A stretch of 64,000 bases of DNA from Bretschneidera sinensis (taxonomy: Eukaryota; Streptophyta; Magnoliopsida; Brassicales; Akaniaceae). Shown here piece after piece: positions 44,131 through 54,924 of this stretch. Position 1 is the stretch's first letter; the number at the start of each line of letters is the position of its first letter. The position numbers were made by a program, and so were the translations under genes. The stretch spans positions 71,820,501-71,884,500 of the forward strand of contig CM043698.1 in NCBI GenBank assembly GCA_023935145.1, given 5' to 3'. Below the pieces are notes generated by a model. The model saw only the letters and a program-made list of their open reading frames with translations. It was not told where the DNA came from and searched no databases.

Positions 44131-45442
44131 ATGCACGGGCTTCGATCCAAGCATCCAACATTCTTCCCCCTCGATATCGAGCTTGAGAGGACTATCCGAC
44201 AAAGGCTTAGAAATAACTCCGAAGAGGTTGAAAAAGAAATTGAAGAAGAAGCATTAATGGAGGAACAGATCGAAAATCAGCAACCACCTGAGCACATCCG
44301 AGGCTTAGACCGATGAAGCAATCCTTCATTCTTTTCCCTGCAAGTTCTAGCACATCCGAGGCTTAGACCAAGAAGGAATAAGGTTAATTCTTTTCCCTTT
44401 TTCCTTAAAAGATAATGCTAAACTGTGGTATAATTCATTGCCTATAGTTTCGATCCACATTTGAGAGGAGTTGGCTAGTAAGTTCTTAAGGAAGTTTTTC
44501 CTAACCCAAAAGACAAGAAAAATGAGGAAGGAGATTAAGTCTTTCTAACAAAAGGATGGAGACTTATTCTTTGAGGCATGGGGACATTTCAATGAGCTGC
44601 TACTCAAATGCCCACATCACAATCTACCTCAGGATGAACTGGTACAAGCTTTCTATGAAGGTTTAAGTGATACTAATAAAAGTATTGTAGATTTAGGTTG
44701 CGGAGGAGTGTTGATGGAGAAAAGCAGCGAAGAAGCTATGAAGCTATTCGAAACCATAAGTGAACACACCCAGCAGTTCTCCTCTCGAGGTAGACATATA
44801 ACCAAGAGCAAAGGTATGTATAAGGTGAACCTAAATAGAGGATCCTCTACCCAAATAGCTACTGTAGAGAGGAAACTAGATCTGATAGTTAAAGCCATGG
44901 CTGCTCAAAATACATCACCTAATCCACCAGCTACACCACTCCAGATATATGCGATATGTTCCCAATTTGATCATAATACTGATACATGTCCTTTGTATTC
45001 ATTTGCAGGCCATGAGCAAGCAAACTTTATGGGACCAAACAACTATCCGCCGAAGAACAATCCTTATGCAAACACCTACAACCCTGGATGGTGGAATCAC
45101 CCAAACTTTTCTTGGAGCAACAATCAGAATAGTCAAGGGCAGTAAAGAAATTTCCAACCAGTAGCCCACTTAGCTCTCGAAACAAAGAAAAGTAACCTCG
45201 AAAGTCTTGTGAGACAATTGGCAACTCAGTAGCAACAATTAATGACTTTACACGAACAGTTCATGGAAGAAATAAGACAATTTCAGACTAAGATGAGATA
45301 AACCACTACAAAGTATGATCAAGCCATTCAAGGACTAGAGGTACAAATGGGGAAATTGGCCAAAGAACTGAGTGGCAGAAAGTAAGGTGAGCTTCCAGCC
45401 CAACCACTAGCCAATCCTCAATGACATCAGCAACTGAACGCT
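44131..45442 (+). pseudogene. Element D gag (broken)
   Basis: Open from MHGLRSKHPTFFPLDIELER to a stop at 44316, with a Glu-rich segment. Around 44290 a copy of the downstream GCACATCCGAGGCTTAGACC phrase replaces the original bases and about 120 bp are lost. The core is then readable with stops (FFLTQKTRKMRKEIKSF; EAWGHFNELLLKCPHH), and an open stretch from 44708 includes the knuckle C-AI-C-SQFD-H-NTDT-C near 44948-44990 and NNPYANTYNPGW. Further stops near 45145, 45230 and 45300. Assembly function is certainly lost. Confidence 0.85.
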
Positions 45443-46558
45443 GTGACAACCTTAAGAAATGGTAAGATCATAGGCTGTGATAAGCCAATACAAGCATCTC
45501 CAGATAAAGCATCCACATCTAAGGTAAGTGAGATGGAGAAGGTAAATGCACCTCCACCCTTCCCTCAAAGGTTAGTAAAGCCTAAGAAAGAGACTAAACT
45601 GATTGACATTTTCAAAACTTTGAGAAAAGTGGAAATAAACATTCCTTTATTAGATGCAATTAAACAAATTCCTGCACATGCTAAATTTTTGAAAGATTGT
45701 TGCATTAACAAAAGGAAATTTCAAGAGCATGAGACAGTAGCCTTGATTGAAGAGGTAAGTGCTGTGTTATTAAGAAAACTACCACCAAAACTGAAAGATC
45801 TGGGTAGTTTTACTATTCCTTGCAGGCTAGGTGACCAGTTATTCGAGCATGCACTATTGGACCTAGGGGCAAGTGTCAATCTACTACCATACAATGTATT
45901 CGAGACACTAGGTTTGGGGGAGCTTCAACCAACATCCATCATTTTGCAACTAGCTGATAGAAGCATCAAACGACTGAGAGGTATTCTCGAGGATGTTTTG
46001 GTAAGAGTAGGTAAATTTATTTTACCTGCTGATTTTATTATATTAGATATGGAAGAATGTACTATGCCATTACCTCTACCCATCATCGTAGGAATACCCT
46101 TTATGATAACTGTTGACGCAAATATTTGTGTAAAAAGGGGAATTGTCACTTTGAAGGTAAATGATGAGGAGATAGAATTCAGAATATTTAATACATTAAA
46201 ATCAACCAATGATAATAATGAATATTCTAATGTAAGCTTAATGCAAGGTGTTGTTGAGCAAGTTTCTCAGGTATATCACATTACTCCATTGGAGACCACC
46301 CTCAACCATGGTGTCACAAGATTGGATAATGAGCCAGAGGATGACGATCTGATTAAGGACATCAATAAAGTAATTCACCCCCTCAAGAACACACCAAAGC
46401 CTCCAAGTAAGTATACTCCTCCAGTTGAACCTCTTGAATTTACTAATACTACTTTTCCCTATTCTGTTGTCCAGGCACCGAAATTGGAGATGAAGCAGTT
46501 GTCAAGGGCACTTGAACCACCTGATGGGGGCTCAAAGTGCTTCCTTCAAAGAGAATAA
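45443..46558 (+). pseudogene. Element D gag C-terminus and protease; RT to integrase deleted
   Basis: 371 open codons. KLPPKLKDLGSFTIPC and the intact protease loop LLDLGASVNLLPYNVF (Asp near residue 140), FILPADFIILDMEEC and LPIIVGIPF. Then the acidic linker before RT (YTPPVEPLEFTNTTF). At KLEMKQLS the frame jumps straight to ALEPPDGGSKCF, which aligns with the post-RNase H junction sequence of A, so RT, RNase H and integrase are gone. The protease sequence looks capable; the product would be a truncated Gag-PR. Confidence 0.87.
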
Positions 46559-47443
46559 CACTACATCAAGAGACTGCTTGAGCCGTTCCACTTTTGACAA
46601 TCATGTAACTCAAGCGCCTCTTCTAAGATTAGTGGTACTGAGGCCACTAAAGTATGGTATGGTTGTATTGTTACTAGTTCCTCTCCTTGCTCCTTTCATT
46701 ATTTTAATCCTTTTATGCTTTATTATTATTTGTAATTTCTGCCTTGCGATCGAGCACACTATACAGTGTGCTCGAGCGCACTCTCGTCCTGCACTCCATT
46801 GCGCGCAAGCAAATCACACTGTGCACTTGCGCACAAGTGCGATCGAGCGCACTTCATAATGCGATCGAGTGCACTCGGGGCAAAGAGATCATATGATGTT
46901 TTTAAACATTTCACCCTCATTCTTTCTCTTTACACTCAATCGCAACTACCTAACGCTCTAGCTCTCTCGTCCTTTGCAGCCCTAAACATCAACTTCCAGC
47001 TCCCCACAACCATCATCATCCCTCCAAAATCAATTGCAATCACAAACTAAGTTCCCCCATTCCATCTAATCACCCTCACTCTATCTCATTTCCCCTCCAC
47101 ATCCACTTCACATTCAACCCACACGGTAGAGCCATTACCATTTTTCTCTCTAAATTACTTACACACCATCACATACTATGCTTTAATTTATATTTCCTCC
47201 TATTATGTGATTATCTCGTGTGTTGATTGTGTATTTTCATGTTACAGGAAGTTATGGTCGTGTTTGTGCAAATTCTATAGCTTCAAACTTTTGTCGCACA
47301 GAAGCTGTTCGATAAATTGCCAGAACGGCTGCGCTCAAGCACCCACCCTCTATGATCGAGCGCAAGTCCTCCAGTGCGATCGAGCGCACATAACTTGCGA
47401 TCGAGCCCATATTTAAATCAACTGCACTATCATACCTTAGCAA
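46559..47443 (+). promoter_or_regulatory. Element D spacer before third ORF: two dyad arrays and a probable intron
   Basis: The first dyad array (46745-46877) includes GATCGAG and GCTCGAGCGCA sites. Pyrimidine-rich DNA follows (46905-47100). A donor-like CACACGGTAGAG near 47127 and an acceptor-like TTCATGTTACAG ending at 47247 would bound an intron of about 120 bp. A second dyad array (47353-47410) lies just before the ATG at 47444. The order is the same as in A, where the acceptor is eroded. Confidence 0.5.
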
Positions 47444-48555
47444 ATGGCATCTAGTTCCCGAGCCTCCGGCAGCCGCTCCCAGTCTGCTCGACCTAGTTTC
47501 GAGACTACATTTAACATAGATGAGGATTTTAAGAGTTTGGACGCCACAAGATGGGTGGTCCAAGATTTCAAGGCCCGGGGTTTCAAGCGGCTGTTCAAAC
47601 CGGTTTGTTTGATGGCATACACCCGATTCGTGGTCAGCTTCTACGAGAACCTGAGCTATGACTACACCAGACTAGAGATTTTATCATCTTCATTCCAGGG
47701 CAGATTCATAGAGCTGACAACTGCTAATATCGCCGCTTCACTCCACTGCTGTGATGAGTTCCCTCTAGAGTCCAGCCATATGGAGGAGCAGCCAGACCCA
47801 TTTCTTTTGCCCCATATCAACGAGGACATGTGTGTGGGCCAGTATGCGGACCGACACAACAATGCAGGGAGCCGATCAAAGTTACCTCCCCGCCTGTGGT
47901 TTGTAGACTCCATCCTCCAGCGTAATGCATGCCCTTTGGGGCACAAGACTCAGAGAAGGGATCAGTTCCTACAGGTTCTTTATGCCTTCCATCGAGTTAC
48001 TGGTTCTCCATACCAGCAGTCATTTGGAGCCAGATGCATAAGTTCTGGGACCATGTGTATAGCCGACAGACCACCACGGCTAATGCATGAGGGCTCTCTA
48101 TCCCTTTCTTGCTTAGCCACATCTTAAAAAAGAAAGGGATCAGAGGCTCCTCCATCGACGGACCAGTTAGCGATCATCCATTCTTCAGGAGGGCCCAGTG
48201 GAGCCTCAGTTAGTCCCATATACCTCAAGGACCCTGAGTGCATATACCTATTGCTGAGCCAGTGGAAAATGATCCGATAGATACCGAGCACCCATTAGCG
48301 AGCCCTACAGGGGAGGAGGACCATCCAGACATAGGGTCCATAGAGTATCAGCACCTTCTCGAGGAGCTATCCTCCTTCCGCTGCGAGCTCTGCTATATTT
48401 GCTGGGAGGACAAAGATGCGACCCTACTGATCCATCAACGGATAGATGGTTTAGAAGCGCAGTTTGCACGACAAGAGGCGATACTATAGGCCATCTTCGA
48501 GAGCCAACCTCCTGCACTCGGCACCTCTCCGACTACACCACCCAATGACCAATAG
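47444..48555 (+). pseudogene. Element D third ORF (env-position plant transposon protein), broken late
   Basis: The first 227 codons are open: MASSSRASGSRSQSARPSF, then FKSLDATRWVVQDFKARGFK, LTTANIAASLHCCDEF, EDMCVGQYADRHNNAGSRSK, LWFVDSILQRNACPLGHKT and a QVLYAFHRVTG segment. A frameshift near 48060 follows, and the remainder is readable in another frame: HPLASPTGEEDHPDIGS, LLEELSSFRCEL and RIDGLEAQFARQEAIL (coiled), ending DQ-stop. The N-terminus is Ser/Arg-rich. No membrane helix is seen within the conserved frame. It aligns with A but only distantly in style with B and E. Role unknown. Confidence 0.8.
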
Positions 48556-49597
48556 TGAAAGGTTATCCTGTCTGGCTGAAGACATAAAACTTAGCGCTCA
48601 TGGGAGGCACCCTACAGTATATCCTTTTTTATTATCATATTTTCTTTCCTTATTAGTGTTTATGTTTATTTATCTGTTTATTATATATATATTTCTTGTT
48701 TTTCGGCACAACATTTGTTTTTCTTTGTCAGGAACTTAGTGCGTGCATCCAGTTCAAGTTTGGGGGTGCGCTACGAGCAATCCAAGCAGTATAGTTCTCC
48801 ATCTCCCAGGTAAGATCTTTTCATGTCACACACACATTGGGGACAATGTGTATATTAAGTTTGGGGGTAGTGGGAGACACTGACACATGCACACACTTGA
48901 AACACATGCACACACTTGAAACACATGCACACACTATATCCCAGTTTTTTTTTTAGAAAAGATAAATACGTATTCATTTTGTGTAAAAATTTTGGTTGAT
49001 TTAAAATATGATAAAACTTCATTAGTAAGCTTAAAATCTAGAACACGTAGTCTCTTAATAGGAATTTTAAAAGTTTAGTTACCTACCTCAAGGCACTTAA
49101 GAATTCATGAGTTTGATCCAGATCTGACACGAGCACATTATAACGCATTTGTGTGGGGTATGACATATAATTCTTATGAATATGTTTCCATGACCTAACC
49201 GTAATCGGATAACTTGTTAGAAGAACACTTTGGCATAAGAAAAATAAATAAAAAATGTCCATCATGCAAAAAGAGAATAAAAAGCTTCTAATGATCCTTA
49301 AAAACCTTTCACTGAGTAACTGGGCCTCTTGCCTCAGTAAGAAGTGAGTGTTCATGTCAAAAGGTGGGAATTTCACTTAGCAAGCATTAAGACCTGTTAG
49401 TTTTGTAGCCTTTTTGACTCGAGTTAGTAAGTCCTTAAGGGTGTCTTTACACCAAATGCCCTAAAACCATCTGGTATGGGAGTCATTCGCTAAACACTCA
49501 TTACAAGGGTCAATTAGAAAGCTTAATGGAACTCAACATGGAAAGAATCACATGATGAAAGAAAAAAAAAAAGAAGAAGTAAACGCTATGCCATTTT
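48556..49597 (+). other. Element D 3' non-coding tail (cut by copia element)
   Basis: Contains the CTGGCTGAAGACAT block shared with A and C, CAAGTTTGGGGGTG at 48755-48768, hairpin CATTG-GGGA-CAATG at 48835-48848 with TTAAGTTTGGGGGTA, a 19-bp tandem repeat (ACACATGCACACACTTGAA, about 2.7 copies, 48883-48935), one copy of the CCTCAGTAAG block near 49331 and a purine tract at 49555-49580. Homology to A and C ends near 49600. Confidence 0.8.
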
Positions 49598-50606
49598 TGT
49601 TCTATTTGATAAGTATTGGTATTTGTCTAAGGTTTAAACATGTTTAAACATGGTTAAAGTCTAAACCAAGGTTGGAAGGTTAAAATACAGCATGTTAAAG
49701 GAGTGCACACATGTGTGTACATCCATTTGGGTGTGTGTGCACACCCCTAATCAATAAAGCAAAGTAGTGTGCACTGTTGTACGAAGGGCAGCATCAGTGT
49801 GCGCTTCACTGCCCCTTCACCAATGCCTCACCGCCTAGCAAGGAGGCAGTTTGAAGAAGGGCAGTGCTGCACCGCCCCTCCACCAGCATCGCACCACCCA
49901 GAACATGGTGCAAAAGAGCTTTGCCTAGCACCTCACTGCCCCCTATTCAGTGCCTAGGCGCTAGGCACACTGAAGCACACATGGACAACTTGTTTCAACC
50001 TCCTCTTAGTTGTGTGAATACAAGGTTAAAATGCACAACACCACTTAGGATTGATGGAGGGCCATGGTTAAGTGGTCATCAAGATCTAAGGGTGGAGATT
50101 GACTCTCAAGATTGGACAAGAAGTTGGTGCACTATATAAAGGGTCACTTAGCTTTATTATCAACATGAATGTGAATAACAGTGTGTTATAATTTGAGATC
50201 AATTACAAAGAGTGACAAGACACGATACAAGAGAGAATTATGTGAGAGTACAAAGACACAAAACATAAGAGGGACTCATTGTAGAGAGGTTGGTTGTAAA
50301 GAAGAAAAAGTAGTATAGATAGAGAGCCTTGTAATTGTTCTTATCATCTTCTTTCTTCTCTTCTTGGTTTCTTCAAGAACTTAGGTTTCTTGGAGAGGGT
50401 TGCTGTAATTGTAAAGAACCATTTATTTAGTGCAGAGAGTTCAGAGGAACTCACAGGGACGTAGGCTATTTCCAAACCCCAATAACAAATCGCTTGTCTT
50501 CTTTTCTTTCTTGCTTTCGATTGCTGTATTTCTTTCTACAAGTCATTCTAGACTTGGGTGTTTGGAAGATCACCACCTGGGCATCTTGTCAAGATGATTT
50601 CCAACA
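49598..50606 (+). repeat. Copia element 5' LTR
   Basis: Begins about TGTTCTATTTG and ends TTTCCAACA just before the primer site. TATATAAA at 50133-50140 is a probable TATA box. Upstream is a GC-rich part (49790-49970) with the inverted repeat GTGCCTAG-GCG-CTAGGCAC at 49950-49968. Length is about 1.0 kb. The start is not confirmed because the 3' LTR is absent. Confidence 0.6.
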
Positions 50607-50607
50607 G

Positions 50608-50619
50608 TGGTATCAGAGC
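50608..50619 (+). other. Copia primer binding site (initiator tRNA-Met)
   Basis: TGGTATCAGAGC, the standard plant copia primer site, one base after the LTR end. Confidence 0.93.
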
Positions 50620-50843
50620 TTGGTTAGAGAGTATCGGAGTAAGAACAAGAAGGTAATGGAGTCAAGACTCCAAGAATCAAAGATCAACTTCTTGGGTGAT
50701 TCAAGAACGGAGTAAAGATCAAAATCAGATCGTGTTCTTGAGGGTGATTCAAGAACGGTGTTAAGATCCATCTTTGATTGTGTTCTTGAGGTTGAAGAAA
50801 GCATTTGTGGGTATTGCATAAATCTGGGATCTTGTCCGCAAAG

Positions 50844-51725
50844 ATGGCTTCAAATTTCGTGGTTGAGAAATTTGATGGAAAGGGAGATTTTTCCCTATGG
50901 AAGCGGAAGATTAAGGCTGTTCTTATGCAACAGAAAGTGGACTTGGCTATTAGAGAAGATGATGCTTTTCTAGCAAGTGTCACAGAGGACCAGCGGATTG
51001 AGATGAAGAAGATGGCTTACAGCACTATTTTCTTGCACATGTCGGATAGTGTTACAAGGGAGTGCGGAGACTCGGAAGATCTAGCTGTCATATGAAACTA
51101 GATGAGTTATTTCTTACCAAAACTCTCCCTAACAAGATTTATCTTCTTAAAATAATCTTTGCTTTAAAATGGATCCTAGTAAAGAGTTTCAAGATAATCT
51201 TGATTCTTTAATAAGCTAGTTCAAGATTTGAATAGCTGTAGCATTATTTTTCCGGATGAACAGGCTGTTATTTTGTTAAATTCTCTTCTTGATTGCTTTG
51301 ATAATTTGATTAATGCTATTGAGTATGGAAGGGATAATTTAACAAAAGAGATTGTGATCAATGCCATAAGGGCACATGATTTAAAAGCCAAGATGAAGGA
51401 GACATCAAGTGGAGATGGGATGTTCGTAAGAGAAAGACCAGCAACTCGGAATGGCAGTAGCACTCATGGCAATTACCGAGAGAAATCAAGAGGTAGAGAG
51501 CAGAACTATGGGAGATCTCATTCCAAGACAAGACTTGGAGGAGGAAAGAGATGCTTTTACTGCAATAAAGAGGGTCATTTCAGAAAAGACTGCAAGAAGA
51601 AGATGTGGGATGAGAGAAGAAGCCACACCAATAATGGAGAGGCTTCGGTTGCCAAAAGAGAACAGCAAGATAATGTTCTTGTTGTGTGCTCAAACGTGAG
51701 CAAGAGGCAAGGTAGTGAAAAGTAG
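50844..51725 (+). pseudogene. Copia gag (broken)
   Basis: Starts MASNFVVEKFDGKGDFSLWK, the typical N-terminus of copia Gag, continuing VLMQQKVDLAIREDD. A stop at 51093 and a run of decayed sequence follow. From 51228 it is open through FPDEQAVILLNSLL, an Arg/Ser-rich basic part and a CCHC knuckle (C-FY-C-NKEG-H-FRKD-C), to TAG at 51723 where copia protease should follow in frame. Confidence 0.9.
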
Positions 51726-53483
51726 ATTCTTGATTCCGGGTGCACTTATCACATGTGCCCTCACAAGGAATGGTTCAAGAATTTCAAGGAGATTAATGAT
51801 GGAAGGGTCTTATTGGGGAATGACAATTCTTGCCAAGTGAAGGGGATTGGAGACATCCAATTGAGGAAGTTTGATGGAGTCATAAGGCTGTTGCGAAATG
51901 TGAGGTATCTTCCAGATTTGAAGAGAAATTTGATCTCATTGGGGTAGTTGGATTCCATGGGGTATACTTGCAAAGTAGAGAGAGGAAAGATCAAGGTGGC
52001 CAAGGGATCTTTGGTAGTGATCAAGGTAGAAAGAAACGATGGACTCTATGAGATGATTGGAGAGACAGAAATCAATGATCAAGCAACAAGCTTGATGGCT
52101 GAGATGGATAAGGCAACCCTTTGGCACACTCGCTTAGAAAACATGAGCGAAAAGGGCCTGCAAGTTCTTAGCAAGGATGGTCTACTTGGAGGAGACAAAG
52201 TAGAGAAACTGGATTTCTGTGAGAGTTTCATTCTTGGGAAGCAACACCGAGTCAGCTTCAACACCGGAGTGCCAAGTCTAAGGGGACTCTTGACTACATT
52301 CATTTGGACCTTTGGGGACCAGCAAGAACACCAACACAGGGAGGTAACTTTTACTTTCTGTCTTTAATTGATGATTATTCAAGAAGAGTGTGGGTTTATT
52401 TGCTTAGAAATAAATCGGATGCCTTGAATAAATTTGTTGTGTGGAAGAAGTTGCTGGAAACTCAAACGGGTAGGGTAGTTAAGGCTTTACGAACCGATAA
52501 TGACTACTAGCTCACAAGGGACCGGGGAAGGAGGGTGGTTAGACCACCTTTGAGATATGGGTTTGCGGATGCTAATGTAGCAGCTCCTTGGATAGAATGA
52601 GAGGTTGAACCAGAAATTTACACGGATGACATGGAGTGTAAGGAATTGTCAAAGTGGCAGCTGGCTGTAGAGGAAGAAATGGATTCTTTGATGAAGAACA
52701 ACTCTTGGGAGTTGGTGCCCAAACCTAAAAAATAGTGAGTTGTGGATTGTAGATGGCTCTACAAGATCAAAAAAGGGAATACTCCAAGGGATAAAGTCTG
52801 ATATAAAGCTAAGCTGGTGGCGAAGGGGTTCACACAAAAAAAAGACATAGATTTCACCGAAATCTTCTCACCGGTTGTGAAGTACAAGACGATACGGATA
52901 GTGTTAGCATTGGTGGTCCAATTTGATTAGGAAATTGAGAAAATGGATGTGAAGACAGTGTTCTTACATGGAGAGCTCGATGAGACCATTTACATGAGGA
53001 AACCTGAAGGCTATGAGGAAGGAAGGCAGGGAGAGTTGGTGTGCACATTGAAGAAATCTCTCTATGGCCTGAAGCAATCACCTCAGCAATGGAATAAGAG
53101 GTTTGATTCCTTTGTAATCAGCTTGGGTTTCATGAGGAGCTACTATGATTCGTGCTTGTACTATAAGGGGCAGAAGGTTGAGGAAGTGGTGATCATCCTC
53201 ATCTATGTTGATGACATGTTGCTGGTTAGCAGCATGGAGAGGATAAGGAAATTGAAGGCTCAACTCAGTGAGGAGTTTGAGATGAAGGATCTTGACCATG
53301 CACAGAATATCCTTAGGATGTGTATCATCCGGGAAAGGGAGAGAAACAGATTGAAGATCTCTCAAACTTCCTACATAGAGAAGATGATATCTAAGTTCTC
53401 TATGGAAGATAGCAAACCAATGAAGGTTCCCCTTGCTGGTCATTTCAAGTTCTCCAGCGATCAATGTCCGAGATCAGAGGCTG
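51726..53483 (+). pseudogene. Copia pol: protease, integrase remnant and RT (broken, cut by element E)
   Basis: Protease ILDSGCTYHMCPHKEWF (DSG active site). The pre-integrase segment (ATLWHTRLENMSEKGLQVL) and the beginning of the integrase core (DLWGPARTPTQGG, LIDDYSRRVW, ALRTDND) follow, with a frameshift near 52300. After a TAG at about 52508 the sequence jumps, so the rest of integrase is deleted. RT follows from WQLAVEEEMDSL: VAKGFTQKKDIDFTEIFSPVV, KMDVKTVFLHGELDETIYM, SLYGLKQSPQQWNKRFD and the catalytic ILIYVDDMLLV, with stops near 52733, 52799 and 52928. Element E cuts after SEA. Confidence 0.9.
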
Positions 53484-54772
53484 TGATAAGAGCCATAAAA
53501 TGCACCTCAAAGATGTTTAATTGTTAGAATTTTATGATTCTTCTCGGTCTTTATTGCACTCTTGCGTATTGATAACTCTTAAGTAATATCATTGGACTAC
53601 TAACTTATTCAAGTACATTTTCAAGTGTTTTGAGTCCAAAGAAGAGAAGAAGCAATCGTTGTTTAAAAAGCACCAAGGGTCCATGCACAACGAAGCAGAA
53701 GATTGACTACGGAGAGGCAAAGCATGAAGATTATCAGCAAAAAAAGCAGCACCGCGGTGCTCTTTAGCAGCACCGCGATGCCCAGAAACATGCATATTAT
53801 GAACCACTAGCTAGCACCGCGGTGCTCCTCAACAGCACCGTGGCTCCCAGAAGGTCACCTATTCCAGTTTATGCCTAGTGCCGCGGCGCTCCCCAGCAGC
53901 ACCGCAGCGCGCACATGTATTTACATCTCTGAGTTAGACTTTAATTAGGGTTTTTAAACACTAGATTAAACCCAAGAATACCCTTGGTCTTCTGTACTAT
54001 AAATAAGACACTTAGGGTTTAAGAGACAACATCTTAACTGTGAGCAAAGACCCAGAAGTTGAAGACAACAACTCTCATCCACAAAAGAGTATAGCCATGA
54101 ACACCATGGCTAACTAATTTCCATGCAAGGCGAAGGGATGAAGGTGTAGTTGTTCCTATCTATCCTTATTGGGTTCAGTTGTAATAAGAATTTATTGTCA
54201 AACATTATGATTTACTTCTTTATCTAATTATAAGATTTTATCTATTCCGGTGATTATATCTTTTCCTTGATATAACTTTAGTCATGCTTCTCTTATGTCA
54301 AGATTATTGGGTATAACTGAGTTTGGTAAGTCTAGCCTTTAGGTTTGTCCATTACTGCAATATTGTCAATAAATATATATTGTCGTTTCTTGATAAACCT
54401 ATAGGATAGATCATACATGCATGAATTGGAAATAAGAAGTATTTCATTACAATCATATTAGGGTTTACACATGTTCTCATTGAATATTTACCGATTACAT
54501 GTTTGGGATGTGAAACGTGCAGTCGAGATAAAAGCAACTGAATCAAGTTAAGATTAGGACAACGAACCCAGGGAGGATTCCCGGATCCTTGTTGCCTCTC
54601 TATTATATTTCACAAACCTACATAATTACTTCATCATTAATTTTCGATTCTTTACTTATTATATCGTCTTATATTAAAGTTTACATCTCTCTTTATAGTT
54701 AAACTTGTTTCCCTGTGGAATCGACACCCCAAAGCTGTGCTATAACAACCGCGTATGTTTTGGGCGTAATCA
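53484..54772 (+). repeat. Element E 5' LTR
   Basis: 1289 bp from TGATAAGAGCC to GGCGTAATCA. The first 275 bp can be compared with the 3' LTR and differ at roughly fifteen places by eye, mostly transitions. It carries three dyad pairs and a TATA box. Confidence 0.93.
53748..54004 (+). promoter_or_regulatory. Element E LTR: three paired GCACCGCGGTGC dyads and TATA box
   Basis: Three units start at 53749, 53814 and 53877. Each is a 12-bp palindrome or near form (GCACCGCGGTGC twice, GTGCCGCGGCGC) with a second dyad (GCACCGCGATGC, GCACCGTGGCTC, GCACCGCAGCGC) exactly 21 bp on. The first two units end CCCAG; repeat period is 63-65 bp. TATAAAT follows at 53998-54004. The layout equals that of element B with an unrelated dyad. 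Confidence 0.7.
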
Positions 54773-54777
54773 AATTT

Positions 54778-54795
54778 TGGCGCCGTTACCGGGGA
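54778..54795 (+). other. Element E primer binding site (tRNA-Asp, one transition)
   Basis: TGGCGCCGTTACCGGGGA matches the tRNA-Asp complement except for one G-to-A change. A 3' splice-like TTTTAAAATCAG ends at 54918, seven bases before the gag ATG, with a donor-like GACGGTACTA near 54838. Confidence 0.88.
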
Positions 54796-54924
54796 AATAT
54801 GTTTACTCATAATGAAGTTTGTCAACTCTAAGACAAGACGGTACTATCTTTCCTTTATATTCTGATTTTTTTCTTTATTTTATTTTATTCTGTTCTATTT
54901 ATTTCTTTTAAAATCAGTTGGTGT

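Larger units (their letters stand above)
37381..49597 (+). mobile_element. Element D: Athila-like element of the A/C/D family, 3' end outside the window
   Basis: The LTR begins TGATAAGTGC after CACTA sequence ending GGTAT (expected duplicate not visible). The 5' LTR is split by LINE2. Then follow a primer site, leader dyads, decayed gag, an open gag-C/protease frame, a deletion removing RT to integrase, spacer, the third ORF, and part of the 3' tail. The tail is cut by a copia element near 49598, before its polypurine tract, and the 3' LTR is not in the window. It inserted only about 490 bp of CACTA sequence away from element A, as a separate event. Confidence 0.88.
49598..53483 (+). mobile_element. 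Ty1/copia LTR retrotransposon, 5' part (cut by element E)
   Basis: Found in the 3' tail of D. It has an LTR ending TTCCAACA, a tRNA-iMet primer site, gag with CCHC, protease, an integrase remnant and RT up to the SSDQCPRSEA segment, where element E interrupts it. RNase H and the 3' LTR lie beyond E and outside the window. The left boundary is inferred from where homology to the A and C tails stops and is uncertain by about 10 bp. Confidence 0.85.

Noticed and set aside
37381..49597. A 3' LTR of element D within the window
   Set aside because: The D tail is followed to about 49597 but no TGATAAGTGC or polypurine tract occurs before the copia LTR; the later TGATAAGAGCC at 53484 belongs to element E.
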